From: Methylophaga sp. UBA3192
Lineage (GTDB): Bacteria > Pseudomonadota > Gammaproteobacteria > Nitrosococcales > Methylophagaceae
NCBI GenBank assembly: GCA_002363955.1
Contig: DEXE01000003.1
Location: 472,580-536,579, forward strand
Reading direction: 5' to 3'
DNA length: 64,000 nucleotides
Part shown: piece by piece, positions 26,132 through 34,918 of the stretch
How the letters are laid out: each line of letters opens with the position of its first letter
Position numbering within the stretch: the stretch's first letter is position 1
Notes under the pieces: generated by a model
Seen by the model: the letters and a program-made list of their open reading frames with translations, nothing else
Told to the model about the DNA's origin: nothing
The model's database searches: none
Position numbers and translations under genes: made by a program

Positions 26132-27007
26132 TCAGTCGTTTATTGAAAAAAGGGCGGAGATCATGGCTGCAGGAAATTGATACTGCAGCTGCACTTCTGG
26201 ATCTGTCAGAGTGAGGCCATCATTATTGTGCGTTACGACAAAATTACGTTGTGTATTATCGGATAATTCCATCACTACCTGTGGCTGATTTTCAGTGACC
26301 ATTTCATCTGGATCGACAATGATAACCACCTGCATGGCATAAGCCTGTTGCCAGTTCTGCAAAAGACTTAGCAGTTTGTCCTGTTCGTGGTTTGCCGGTT
26401 TAGAATGCCAGCTGGAGTTTTGCTGATAGACAGACAGTCCGGCAGATTGCAGTTGAGCATTTTTATCAAGCAACTCAGGTAAATGAATTGCCTGAATGGT
26501 GCTGGCAGGATCCAATAGGCGATTATCGACAAAACTGCTGGCGCTGGCACCGAGCAGCGGTGAAATATCATCGTTAATCAGATATATCTGCTGATGATGC
26601 AGAATATAACGATAACCACTGAGAGACTCAGTATTACCAAAAACAAAAGCTTGTTGATTAAACAGTAACGTTAAATTTGGCTGCTCTAAACCAAACTCAG
26701 CAAGATTAGTATTATCTGTTACCGGGATCGGCGATTGTACCGGTTGATCTAACAGGCTTAACAACAGCTTGATACGGGTTTGATTGGCTCGCGCTTTGAC
26801 GGGCTGGACTAACTGCCATTGTTTATCCAGTTGCAGTTGAACGGTTTGTTGCTGGCGACGCTGAATTTCAATTTCGCTTACTTGAGATTGGGTAATACTG
26901 TCAGTGATATAGGTGTTTGGTTTTTGCACCTGTGACTCGGTCATCAGCCATACTAAAAAAACGGCGACCACCAATAACAACATGTTTGTCAGATAGGTAC
27001 TTTTCAT
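26132..27007 (-). CDS. DUF4340 domain protein of a Gld-type ABC cluster
   Basis: A 291-residue protein with one N-terminal transmembrane helix (about residues 7-24) and a large extracytoplasmic region fitting DUF4340. The middle contains a repeated pattern of the type L-L-S-L-L-D-Q-P and Y-R-Y-I-L-H-H-Q-Q-I-Y-L-I, as in the DUF4340 repeat. Its start overlaps the GldG-like gene by 4 nt. Proteins of this kind regularly follow GldG-like proteins; the function is not established. Confidence 0.75.
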   Translation of the reverse strand: MKSTYLTNMLLLVVAVFLVWLMTESQVQKPNTYITDSITQSQVSEIEIQRRQQQTVQLQLDKQWQLVQPVKARANQTRIKLLLSLLDQPVQSPIPVTDNTNLAEFGLEQPNLTLLFNQQAFVFGNTESLSGYRYILHHQQIYLINDDISPLLGASASSFVDNRLLDPASTIQAIHLPELLDKNAQLQSAGLSVYQQNSSWHSKPANHEQDKLLSLLQNWQQAYAMQVVIIVDPDEMVTENQPQVVMELSDNTQRNFVVTHNNDGLTLTDPEVQLQYQFPAAMISALFSIND

Positions 27008-28371
27008 CGGCGTCTTCTAATCCACCACACACTAATGCCAATAATCAGCAAAGTTAACGGTAATCCCAGTAAAAAGCCGATACCGATAAACAATGATTGC
27101 CCATCCGATAATATCAGTTGATTATCGCGCGTTTTGATGAGCGGGATTTCTATTGAATCATCTTCAGCGACCAGCCAGTTCATCAGCGCCATGGCCAGCT
27201 CCAGATTAGCAGCTGTGCCGAGGTATGAGTTAGAGACAAAGTCGCCGTCACCCATGACGGCAATCCTCTGTCTGTGGTTGTCTGGAAATAATTTTTCCAG
27301 TAAGACATCCAACATTAGCGGGCCCGGAATATCCAGCTCATCATCAAACTGTAATGTATCCAGATTTGCAGCATTAATATCGCCCAGTTCGGACCAGCTT
27401 TCACTCTGGGACTGCATCAGTTGGGTAACTTGCCAGTCAGATTCTGCAGCAGAAAATTGGATGGCATGCGCTCCAGGCATCAGAGTGACGCTGGAGGTCG
27501 CGGCGGTAACGGGATGATTGGCGTAATCGGTCACAATCACAAAACGGGGATCTTCCAGGCCTAATTTGCCAGCATTCGGATCCACCATCGTACCGGGTAC
27601 AAAGTTCAGATTTAGCTGCTCAGCAATAACGTTCAGACCAATATCCGTCTCCGGTTCGCTGAGCCAAAGCAGATTGCCACCTTGCTGTAGATAATCCTCT
27701 AACTGGACAATATCACTCTCTGGCCAAGGCTTTTGAGAGCTGGCAATAACTAACACAACGTTATCGTCAGGACTAATGTTTTGCATGGATTCAGCCATGG
27801 AAAGTGTCTGCACTTCAAAGCCGGTGATGGTCAGTTGATTGCGCCATTGCGCCATATCAAAGGCTGCATCACCCACAATATCGCGTTCCCCGTGACCGGA
27901 AATAAATATCAGTTTCGGCAAGCTGCTGCGACTGACTTTTATAATAGCGTTGCTAAGTGATTGCTCGGATAAATCAAATACATGCTGTTGGCCCTGCTGA
28001 CCTGAAACCACCATTTCTGCCTGTTGTTGGATATTCAGTTCACGAACCCGCTGCGGCTGACTGACAGGATCAATAAAGGTGATCGTTAACTGCTCACTAT
28101 ATTGCTGATAGCGTTTTAATAAACTTTCAGCTGCGGGTTGGTATTGATGGCCCGGGCTGACAAATACTTCGACGGTTACCGGACTATCAAGAGACGTTAA
28201 TAAGTTGGTGGTTGCAGAGGAGAGGGTATGTCGCTGATTGACCGTCCAGTCTGATTCAAAAGTGTAACGGTGTGACAAAACCGCTACGGCGATAATGATC
28301 ACCAGTAATAAAATATAAAAGATGATCTGTTGCAGACGGTGCTGATATTTAAACTGTTTTGACATCTTCAT
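27004..28371 (-). CDS. GldG-like ABC transporter auxiliary protein
   Basis: A 455-residue protein with an N-terminal transmembrane helix (about 13-33), a large periplasmic region with a GldG/ABC-type uncharacterised domain (S-P-V-T-V-E-V-F-V-S-P, F-I-S-G-H-G-E-R-D, L-L-W-L-S-E-P), and a C-terminal helix ending W-W-I-R-R-R-R. The order of the cluster is ATPase, permease, GldG-like, DUF4340. It overlaps both neighbours by 4 nt, so the products are almost certainly made together. The substrate is unknown. Confidence 0.8.
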   Translation of the reverse strand: MKMSKQFKYQHRLQQIIFYILLLVIIIAVAVLSHRYTFESDWTVNQRHTLSSATTNLLTSLDSPVTVEVFVSPGHQYQPAAESLLKRYQQYSEQLTITFIDPVSQPQRVRELNIQQQAEMVVSGQQGQQHVFDLSEQSLSNAIIKVSRSSLPKLIFISGHGERDIVGDAAFDMAQWRNQLTITGFEVQTLSMAESMQNISPDDNVVLVIASSQKPWPESDIVQLEDYLQQGGNLLWLSEPETDIGLNVIAEQLNLNFVPGTMVDPNAGKLGLEDPRFVIVTDYANHPVTAATSSVTLMPGAHAIQFSAAESDWQVTQLMQSQSESWSELGDINAANLDTLQFDDELDIPGPLMLDVLLEKLFPDNHRQRIAVMGDGDFVSNSYLGTAANLELAMALMNWLVAEDDSIEIPLIKTRDNQLILSDGQSLFIGIGFLLGLPLTLLIIGISVWWIRRRR

Positions 28372-29120
28372 TGACTCAGCCTCGCGGCATCAAGACGTCG
28401 AATAGTCATCAAGAGAAAGACAATACAAAACAAGGCAAAAAAACTCAGATCGACGCTGTTGACCTGTCCTGCCAGCATGGGTTGAAAATGCCCCAGCAGT
28501 GAGATCCAGCCCAGCCAGTTTATCTGACCGGAAAGCGTACTGGCGGCGGCAAAATCAATTATCCATAACAGAAACAGTAAACAGAACGTTATTACGGCCG
28601 CAATAATCGGCTGTGTAGTAAGCGAGGAAATAAAGGTTCCGGCAGCGACAAAACTGGCTACCAGAAATAATAAACCAAACATTGCGGCCCCAAGCTGGTA
28701 AAGATCGATAGCAGCGCCAGTCATCAGTGATAATGGCATGAATGCAATAAGCAGTAATTGCAGCAGAAAAAAACTGAGATAACCGAGGTATTTTCCTAAA
28801 ACAATCTGACTGGCAGAAAGTGGTGCAGAGATTAATAATGGCAGACTATGATTACGATGTTCATCGGCAAAAGCCCGCATGGTGATAAACGGAGCGATTA
28901 ATAGCATCACCAGAGCAGCATTATTTAATAACGGTGCGATAACCAGCTCCGTGACACCGGGGGCACCGGGTATAGCCGAAATCTGTCCCTGGATCTGCGC
29001 AAAATACTCAATATGACTGAGAAACAGATAAGCCAGTAAAAACTGTACTAAAGCCAGCATCACCCAGGCGAAGGGCGATAAAAACAAACGCGATAATTCC
29101 AGTCTTGCCACACACCACAT
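28368..29120 (-). CDS. ABC-2 type transporter permease, GldF-like
   Basis: A 250-residue membrane protein with six predicted transmembrane helices. It contains A-P-F-I-T-M-R-A-F-A-D-E-H-R-N-H-S-L-P-L-L, the typical ABC-2 permease motif after helix 2 (E-E with a following T-L or S-L-P-L-L). It pairs with the ATPase encoded immediately upstream (1-nt overlap). Related permeases include GldF and the NosY/copper family; the substrate is not predictable. Confidence 0.82.
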   Translation of the reverse strand: MWCVARLELSRLFLSPFAWVMLALVQFLLAYLFLSHIEYFAQIQGQISAIPGAPGVTELVIAPLLNNAALVMLLIAPFITMRAFADEHRNHSLPLLISAPLSASQIVLGKYLGYLSFFLLQLLLIAFMPLSLMTGAAIDLYQLGAAMFGLLFLVASFVAAGTFISSLTTQPIIAAVITFCLLFLLWIIDFAAASTLSGQINWLGWISLLGHFQPMLAGQVNSVDLSFFALFCIVFLLMTIRRLDAARLSQ

Positions 29121-30064
29121 CAGCTGTTGGCTCCCACTGTCGAAGGATCAGTATTTATCAACTGCATAAAAATATCTTCCAGCGAATCCTGTTCACGCAC
29201 CAGTTCCTGCATTTGCCACTGTTGTGATACGGCATTGGCTAACAGACTTTCAGTAGGATCCTGCTCCGGGTGAAAGATGATTCTGAATTGGTTGGATGAT
29301 AACGCTTCAACCGACGAAACCTTGTCCAGAGTATAAAGCTCATTGAGTGACGGAGGATTAGATAAAATGACACGGAGGCTGCTGTGATGTCGTTGCTGAT
29401 GCAACGTGCTCAGACTATCAGCAAACACCACCTGACCCTTACTGATGATTTGTACCCGATCACAGAGCATTTCCACTTCCGGCAGAATATGCGTCGACAG
29501 GATAACGCTATGCTCGTTGGCGATTTCACGGATTAATTCTCTGATCTGACGGATTTGCTGCGGATCCAGACCGGAAGTGGGTTCATCAAGTATCACCACT
29601 GCCGGGGTATGCACAATGGCTTGTGCAATGCCGGTACGTTGTTGATAACCTTTCGATAATTGGCCGATCAAGCGACGACTGACGTCACCCAAACCACAGC
29701 GTTCGATCACGGTGGCAACTGCCAGTTTTAATGGTGTACCTGTCAAACCATTGAGTCTGGCGCAATGCTGCAGATATTCGCGAACCGTCAATTCGCGATA
29801 CAAGGGTGGGGTTTCCGGCAGATAGCCCAATTGGGCTTTGGCCTGTTTGGGTTGGGACAATAAATCAAATCCATTAATACGGATTTCACCTTTATCCGGT
29901 GCCAGATTGCCGCTGAGCATTTTCATGGTGGTACTTTTACCGGCACCATTGGGACCAAGGAATCCAAGGACCTCTCCGCGTTTTACCGTGATATCAATAT
30001 CCTGGACCGCGATATTGGGGCCAAAAAAACGAGACAGGTTTTGTGCTTCAAGCAATATAGTCAT
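29120..30064 (-). CDS. ABC transporter ATP-binding protein, GldA-like
   Basis: A 314-residue ATPase. Walker A is G-P-N-G-A-G-K-S-T (near residue 38), the signature is L-S-K-G-Y-Q-Q-R, and Walker B is V-V-I-L-D-E-P-T-S-G-L-D-P, followed by the switch H-I-L-P-E-V. The C-terminal ~90 residues are the DUF4162-like tail found in multidrug/ABC-2 exporters. It is the first gene of the four-gene cluster; its promoter should lie in the 83 bp between 30065 and 30147. Confidence 0.88.
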   Translation of the reverse strand: MTILLEAQNLSRFFGPNIAVQDIDITVKRGEVLGFLGPNGAGKSTTMKMLSGNLAPDKGEIRINGFDLLSQPKQAKAQLGYLPETPPLYRELTVREYLQHCARLNGLTGTPLKLAVATVIERCGLGDVSRRLIGQLSKGYQQRTGIAQAIVHTPAVVILDEPTSGLDPQQIRQIRELIREIANEHSVILSTHILPEVEMLCDRVQIISKGQVVFADSLSTLHQQRHHSSLRVILSNPPSLNELYTLDKVSSVEALSSNQFRIIFHPEQDPTESLLANAVSQQWQMQELVREQDSLEDIFMQLINTDPSTVGANS

Positions 30065-30147
30065 AGCGCACTATAATACGGTTTTGGCCGGAATCGGCCA
30101 ATCTTGTTTCAACAAAAATTTCAATCGAATTTAATTTATTTTAGCCA

Positions 30148-30178
30148 TAAAAAAACCCGCGTTAAATTGCGGGTTTTC
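30148..30178 (-). terminator. Terminator of the rpmB-rpmG unit
   Basis: On the minus strand AAAACCCGC pairs with GCGGGTTTT around an AT-rich loop and leads into a run of seven T, 23 bp after the rpmG stop. On the + strand the T run is shorter, so it mainly serves rpmG. Confidence 0.9.
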
Positions 30179-30200
30179 TTAGAAGCAGTTATCAGTAAAA

Positions 30201-30356
30201 TTATTTGATTTTTGCTTCTTTATACATCACGTGCTGACGGATAACTGGATCAAACTTTTTGATCTCCATTTTTTCCGGCATGGTGCGTTTGTTTTTATCA
30301 GTAGTGTAGTAGTGACCTGTACCTGCTGATGAAACTAATTTGATTTTATCGCGCAT
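30201..30356 (-). CDS. rpmG: 50S ribosomal protein L33
   Basis: A 51-residue protein of the large ribosomal subunit. It reads M-R-D-K-I-K-L-V-S-S-A-G-T-G-H-Y-Y-T-T-D-K-N and ends K-E-A-K-I-K, a typical L33. It has no C-x-x-C pair and is thus the zinc-independent form. The ATG follows the strong ribosome binding site AAGGAGTC. It lies 11 bp after rpmB in the usual rpmB-rpmG operon. Confidence 0.96.
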   Translation of the reverse strand: MRDKIKLVSSAGTGHYYTTDKNKRTMPEKMEIKKFDPVIRQHVMYKEAKIK

Positions 30357-30367
30357 GTCCTGACTCC

Positions 30368-30604
30368 TTAGATTTTTTCGCCGCGGCTACGGAGATCAGA
30401 TAAAACGGTATCAATACCTCTTTTATCAATGATACGCAGACCATGATTGCTGACACGCAATTTTACCCAACGATTTTCAGACTCAACCCAAAAACGGTGT
30501 GAGTGAAGATTAGGTAGGAAACGGCGTTTTGTTTTGTTGTGAGCGTGTGAAACGTTGTTACCGCTCATAGGGCGTTTGCCCGTTACCTGACATACTCTGG
30601 ACAT
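30368..30604 (-). CDS. rpmB: 50S ribosomal protein L28
   Basis: A 78-residue large-subunit ribosomal protein. It has M-S-R-V-C-Q-V-T-G-K-R-P, G-N-N-V-S-H-A-H-N-K-T-K-R-R-F and a normal C-terminus. It lacks the C-x-x-C zinc ribbon. The ribosome binding site CAGGAG precedes the start at 30604. Confidence 0.97.
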   Translation of the reverse strand: MSRVCQVTGKRPMSGNNVSHAHNKTKRRFLPNLHSHRFWVESENRWVKLRVSNHGLRIIDKRGIDTVLSDLRSRGEKI

Positions 30605-30680
30605 GTTAATCCTGCTCCTGATGCATTTTTAGTGACTGACGCGTCCTGCCAACGCATCATTCTGAATAACTAAGCCGGAC

Positions 30681-30709
30681 TTTATACCATATGTGCTATC
30701 TGATGTGTA
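30681..30709 (-). promoter_or_regulatory. Probable sigma70 promoter of rpmB-rpmG
   Basis: On the minus strand TACACA (30709-30704) and TATAAA (30686-30681) are 17 bp apart, with TGG just before the -10 as in an extended -10 element. It lies 77 bp upstream of rpmB. Confidence 0.5.
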
Positions 30710-30727
30710 GCAGTTTTGCGCTATAAA

Positions 30728-31231
30728 TCAGCTGAGGCCCATTTTGACAAGTTGTTCTGAAACGCTCTCTTTATTCAATACGCCGATTTTGCGCATCACA
30801 ATTTTGCCCTCGGGTGAAATCAGGTAATGGGTAGGTGTGACTCGGACATTATTAAATGCACTGGAAATTTCACCTTCACTGTCCCAGATAAGTGTATAGG
30901 GCAAACCCCGGGCTTCACGCATTGCTTTAATATGTGATGGGGTATCATGCGGCAGTGAAACGCCGAGCATCACTAGCCCTTTTTCGGCATATTCTTCATG
31001 CAATGCAATCAGCTCCGGCAGCTCCTGCACGCAAGCAGGACAATCAGTCGCCCAGAAAATCATCAATATCGGCTGGCCGGCATAATCGGAGAAATGATGT
31101 ATTTCTCCGTCGACATCTTCAAATTTTAGATCCGTATAGACAGGTGCAGTTGCGTTCTTGTATAAAAACACAATAAACAGTAACGCAAACAAAGCGGCTA
31201 TAAAGGCAATAAAACGTTTTCCAGACTTCAT
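30728..31231 (-). CDS. TlpA/ResA-like membrane-anchored thioredoxin
   Basis: A 167-residue protein with one N-terminal membrane anchor (about 7-24) and a periplasmic thioredoxin fold. The redox motif is W-A-T-D-C-P-A-C, with the cis-proline in V-T-P-T-H-Y. It belongs to the TlpA/ResA/AhpC-TSA family, which reduces cytochrome c apoproteins or other periplasmic thiols. It follows the acetolactate synthase gene after 8 bp, apparently in one transcript; a biochemical link is not obvious. Confidence 0.85.
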   Translation of the reverse strand: MKSGKRFIAFIAALFALLFIVFLYKNATAPVYTDLKFEDVDGEIHHFSDYAGQPILMIFWATDCPACVQELPELIALHEEYAEKGLVMLGVSLPHDTPSHIKAMREARGLPYTLIWDSEGEISSAFNNVRVTPTHYLISPEGKIVMRKIGVLNKESVSEQLVKMGLS

Positions 31232-31239
31232 TTTTACTC

Positions 31240-32871
31240 TCAGGTTGGCTGGGTCAATTGACTCAGAGATTCGGTCAGTTTCAGGTTTTCCCGATAATCC
31301 ACCGGGCAGTCAATGACGGTAACGGTATGACTGTCTAATGCGGTTTTTAGCGCAGGCATCAGCTCTTCAGTCTTGTTGATTCTGACACCGGTAGCACCAA
31401 AAGATTGCGCGTATTGAATAAAATCAGGGTTATTGAATTTTACATTACTGGTACGGCCAAACTGGTTTTGCTGTTTCCATTCAATCAGGCCATAACTCGC
31501 ATCATTCCATATCAGAATCACAATAGCGATATTCAAGCGCATCGCGGTTTCGATTTCCTGCGAGTTCATCAAAAAGCCGGCATCACCGGTAACGGCAACC
31601 ACTTTGCGTTCGGGATGTGCCAGTTTGGCTGCAATTGCGCCCGGTACAGCAATGCCCATGCTGGCAAAACCATTGGAAATGATGCAGGTGTTTGGATATT
31701 CGCAACGAAACATACGCGACATCCACATCTTGTGGGCACCGACATCACAAATCACGATATCCTCAAGATGCATGGCCGTGCGCAGATCCCAGATAATTTT
31801 TTGGGGTTTAACCGGGAATTCGGTATCACGGCGGTGCTGATTCATTTCGGTAATCAAACTGTCACGTAAAGTACGCATGGCTTTGCCTTTATGGGGCGTA
31901 GTTAGCGCAGCGATGCGATTTAAACTGTGATTGATATTACCCACTACACCAAGCACCACACTGTAATAAGCATCAACCTCAGCGTGGGTTGAGTCGATAT
32001 GAATTAAGATTCGATCCCGTGAAGGATGCCATAAGTAGGGATGGTATTCGACCATGTCGTAACCGATACAGATAATGACATCGGCATTGGCGAATCCGGT
32101 ATTGACATAATCATTGGACTGCAAACCCACGCTGCCTAACGACATCGAATGACCAAACGGGATAACGCCTTTGGCCATAAAGGTATTAGCGACAGGAATC
32201 CCCAGTTTTTCCGCGAAATCGGTCAGGGCTGCTGAGGCATGCGCCCGCACCACGCCATTACCGGCCAGAATAATAGGATTCTGGGCATTGGAAATTAATT
32301 CCGCTGCCCGTTCAATATGCTCTGCGGCCGGTTCTGGAGGCGTGGCATGTTTAACTCGCAGCGGTGCATCGTCAATTTCCATTTCAGCAATATTCTCGGG
32401 AAATTCGATAAAGCAGGCACCGGTTTTTTCAGTCTGCGCCACTTTGAAGGCTTTACGCACAATTTCCGGAATCACCTCGGGGCTGACAATGCGGGTGGAG
32501 TATTTAGTGATGGGCAGAAACATCGCTTCCAGATTAAGCACCTGATGCGATTCTTTATGTAAACGATTGGTGGACGCCTGACCGGCAATAGCCACCAGCG
32601 GAGCATGATCCATATTGGCATCTGCGACACCGGTAATAAGATTGGTTGCTCCCGGTCCTAATGTTGCCATACAGACACCGGCACGGCCGGTTAGTCGACC
32701 ATAAACATCGGCCATAAATGCTGCACCTTGCTCATGACGGGTGGTAATAAAATGAATTGGCGAACTGAGCAAAGCATCCATAACATCCAGATTTTCCTCA
32801 CCGGGAATTCCGAATACATACTCGACACCTTCATTTTCCAGAGTACGGACAAATAGCTCTGCTGCTTTCAT
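31240..32871 (-). CDS. Acetolactate synthase, catabolic AlsS-like
   Basis: A 543-residue thiamin-diphosphate enzyme. The catalytic glutamate lies in R-H-E-Q-G-A-A-F-M-A, and the cofactor motif G-D-A-G-F-L-M-N-S-Q-E with N-D-A-S-Y-G-L lies in the C-terminal domain. It follows the three-domain pyruvate-decarboxylase layout. It lacks an adjacent ilvN small subunit, and overall it resembles AlsS, the FAD-independent catabolic type, which joins two pyruvates to acetolactate. No acetolactate decarboxylase gene is nearby, so it may serve branched-chain synthesis or another alpha-keto acid reaction. GGAG precedes the ATG. Confidence 0.82.
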   Translation of the reverse strand: MKAAELFVRTLENEGVEYVFGIPGEENLDVMDALLSSPIHFITTRHEQGAAFMADVYGRLTGRAGVCMATLGPGATNLITGVADANMDHAPLVAIAGQASTNRLHKESHQVLNLEAMFLPITKYSTRIVSPEVIPEIVRKAFKVAQTEKTGACFIEFPENIAEMEIDDAPLRVKHATPPEPAAEHIERAAELISNAQNPIILAGNGVVRAHASAALTDFAEKLGIPVANTFMAKGVIPFGHSMSLGSVGLQSNDYVNTGFANADVIICIGYDMVEYHPYLWHPSRDRILIHIDSTHAEVDAYYSVVLGVVGNINHSLNRIAALTTPHKGKAMRTLRDSLITEMNQHRRDTEFPVKPQKIIWDLRTAMHLEDIVICDVGAHKMWMSRMFRCEYPNTCIISNGFASMGIAVPGAIAAKLAHPERKVVAVTGDAGFLMNSQEIETAMRLNIAIVILIWNDASYGLIEWKQQNQFGRTSNVKFNNPDFIQYAQSFGATGVRINKTEELMPALKTALDSHTVTVIDCPVDYRENLKLTESLSQLTQPT

Positions 32872-33006
32872 TTAAGATGACTCCGTTAAATTGCCTTGGC
32901 GCAAGCATACCCTGTTTTATTTGCGGCATGCGAGAGGCTGATTTGATTATTATTGAAGTGAATAATGACCATTAAATTTCTTGTGAGTTTTTTATAAAAA
33001 AACTCC

Positions 33007-33030
33007 CTAAAAAAGGGGCTTTCGCCCCTT
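33007..33030 (-). terminator. Terminator of the gatC-gatA unit
   Basis: On the minus strand AAGGGGC, a GAAA tetraloop and GCCCCTT are followed by a T run, starting 6 bp after the gatA stop codon. Confidence 0.93.
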
Positions 33031-33035
33031 AATTT

Positions 33036-34490
33036 TTACTGAAATGCTGTGGGAATTTGCTTATGCCAATCGGTAACCTGTTGATAGCGATGAGCAACAT
33101 TAAGTAAACGTGCTTCATCAAAATAATTACCAATAATTTGCAGGCCTGCAGGTAACCCTCCGGCAAAACCTGCCGGAACAGACATGCCTGGCAGTCCGGC
33201 AAGATTGGTATTGATGGTATAGATGTCTGCCAGATACATAGCCACCGGATCATCTGTTTTATCACCCAATTTAAAGGCTGTTGTTGGTGCAGTAGGGCCC
33301 ATAATGACATCTACTTCTTCAAAAGCCTGCTGAAAGTCATCACTGATCAAACGGCGGCATTTCTGAGCTTTCAGGTAATACGCATCGTAATAACCGGCAG
33401 ACAGCGCATAGGTGCCGATCATGATGCGGCGTTTAACTTCGTCTCCGAAACCTTCACCGCGTGAACGTTGATAGAGATCCAGCAAGTCTTTTGGATCGTC
33501 ACAGCGATGACCGAACCGTACCCCATCCATTCGCGATAGATTGGATGAACATTCCGCTGGAGCGACAACATAATAGGTTGGTATTGCCAGCGCTGTATTC
33601 GGCAGGCTGATTTCTTTAACGGTTGCGCCGAGTTTTTCAAATTCTTTAATGGCAGCCTCGATAGTTACAGCCACTTCAGGTGACAGGCCTTCGCCAAAGT
33701 ATTCTTTCGGCAGGCCAATGCGCAAACCTTCCAAAGAATCATTCAGATTGGCGGTGTAATCTGGAACATCGCGTTCCACACTGGTGGAATCACGCTCATC
33801 AAAACCGGACATCACGTTTAATAACAATGCCGCATCTTCGGCATTGGCCGCCATCGGTCCTGCCTGATCCAGACTGGAGGCAAAGGCAATCATGCCGTAG
33901 CGGGAAACGCGGCCATAAGTTGGCTTCAATCCGGTTAAATTACACAAAGAAGAAGGTTGACGAATCGAACCACCCGTATCTGTTCCGGTAGCAACCGGCG
34001 TTAAACGTGCAGCGACTGCTGCTGCAGAACCACCTGATGAACCACCCGGAACACGCTCGATGTCCCAGGGATTTTTTACCGGACCATAGAAGCTGGTTTC
34101 ATTGGATGAACCCATGGCGAATTCATCCATATTGGTTTTACCCAGCATGACCATGCCGCTGGCAGCAATTTTTTCAACCACGGTGGCATCATAGGGCGCG
34201 ATAAATTTATCAAGCATTTTCGATGCACAGCTGGTGCGGACACCTTTGGTGCAGAAAATATCTTTATGCGCCATCGGGATGCCGGTCAATTTACCGGCGG
34301 TTTTTTCCGCAAACTGTTTATCGGCAGCGGCGGCCTGCGCCAGCGCACTTTCCTCAGTAATGCTGATAAAGGCATTCAAATTACCGTTATGCGTTTTGAT
34401 GCGATTTAAGAAATGTTTGGTCAGTTCCACACTGGTGATATCACCGTTGTGCAGCAACGCCGAAAGTTCAGATAAAGTTTTGTTATGCAT
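33036..34490 (-). CDS. gatA: Asp/Glu-tRNA(Asn/Gln) amidotransferase subunit A
   Basis: A 484-residue amidase-signature enzyme that releases ammonia from glutamine for GatB. The catalytic triad is seen as K in M-A-H-K-D-I-F, and the two serines in the G-G-S-S-G-G-S and T-D-T-G-G-S-I-R segments. Full length. A terminator follows directly, and gatB, which normally comes next, is not here; the next gene on this strand is alsS-like. Confidence 0.96.
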   Translation of the reverse strand: MHNKTLSELSALLHNGDITSVELTKHFLNRIKTHNGNLNAFISITEESALAQAAAADKQFAEKTAGKLTGIPMAHKDIFCTKGVRTSCASKMLDKFIAPYDATVVEKIAASGMVMLGKTNMDEFAMGSSNETSFYGPVKNPWDIERVPGGSSGGSAAAVAARLTPVATGTDTGGSIRQPSSLCNLTGLKPTYGRVSRYGMIAFASSLDQAGPMAANAEDAALLLNVMSGFDERDSTSVERDVPDYTANLNDSLEGLRIGLPKEYFGEGLSPEVAVTIEAAIKEFEKLGATVKEISLPNTALAIPTYYVVAPAECSSNLSRMDGVRFGHRCDDPKDLLDLYQRSRGEGFGDEVKRRIMIGTYALSAGYYDAYYLKAQKCRRLISDDFQQAFEEVDVIMGPTAPTTAFKLGDKTDDPVAMYLADIYTINTNLAGLPGMSVPAGFAGGLPAGLQIIGNYFDEARLLNVAHRYQQVTDWHKQIPTAFQ

Positions 34491-34510
34491 GAGCTTGCCT
34501 GTGTTGGAAT

Positions 34511-34798
34511 TTATTCGATGACTTGCGGAACCAGATAAACGCCAGCCTCGGTTTTGGGTGCGATAGACTGGAATAATTCACGCTGATCGGTTTCTGTCAC
34601 AACGTCTTCACGAAGTCTCTGGTGAGCATCCAGAGGGTGTGCCATCGGACTGACCTCATTGGTATCCACAGCGCTCATCTGTTCAACCAGAGTAAGGATA
34701 TTGTTCAGATCCCGTGCATAATCAGGAATGGTGCTTTCATCAATGGCGAGTCGCGCAAGATGCGCGATTTTTTCAACATCGGATTTATCTAAACTCAT
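34511..34798 (-). CDS. gatC: Asp/Glu-tRNA(Asn/Gln) amidotransferase subunit C
   Basis: A 95-residue small subunit that wraps around GatA and GatB. The pattern V-E-K-I-A-H-L-A-R-L-A-I-D-E and the central M-S-A-V-D-T-N-E-V-S-P-M-A-H-P are typical. It lies 20 bp before gatA. It is divergent from mreB, an arrangement well known in other gammaproteobacteria. Confidence 0.95.
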   Translation of the reverse strand: MSLDKSDVEKIAHLARLAIDESTIPDYARDLNNILTLVEQMSAVDTNEVSPMAHPLDAHQRLREDVVTETDQRELFQSIAPKTEAGVYLVPQVIE

Positions 34799-34918
34799 CA
34801 GTCGTCCCGTAAGTTAATTGATTTCACAAAGTTGAAGTTTAAATCATTAGTTGCTTGCCCAACAGACCTGAGCATTGCTAAAGTACTCATTTTACCTCTT
34901 CCGGATGTGGTTTCTTAA

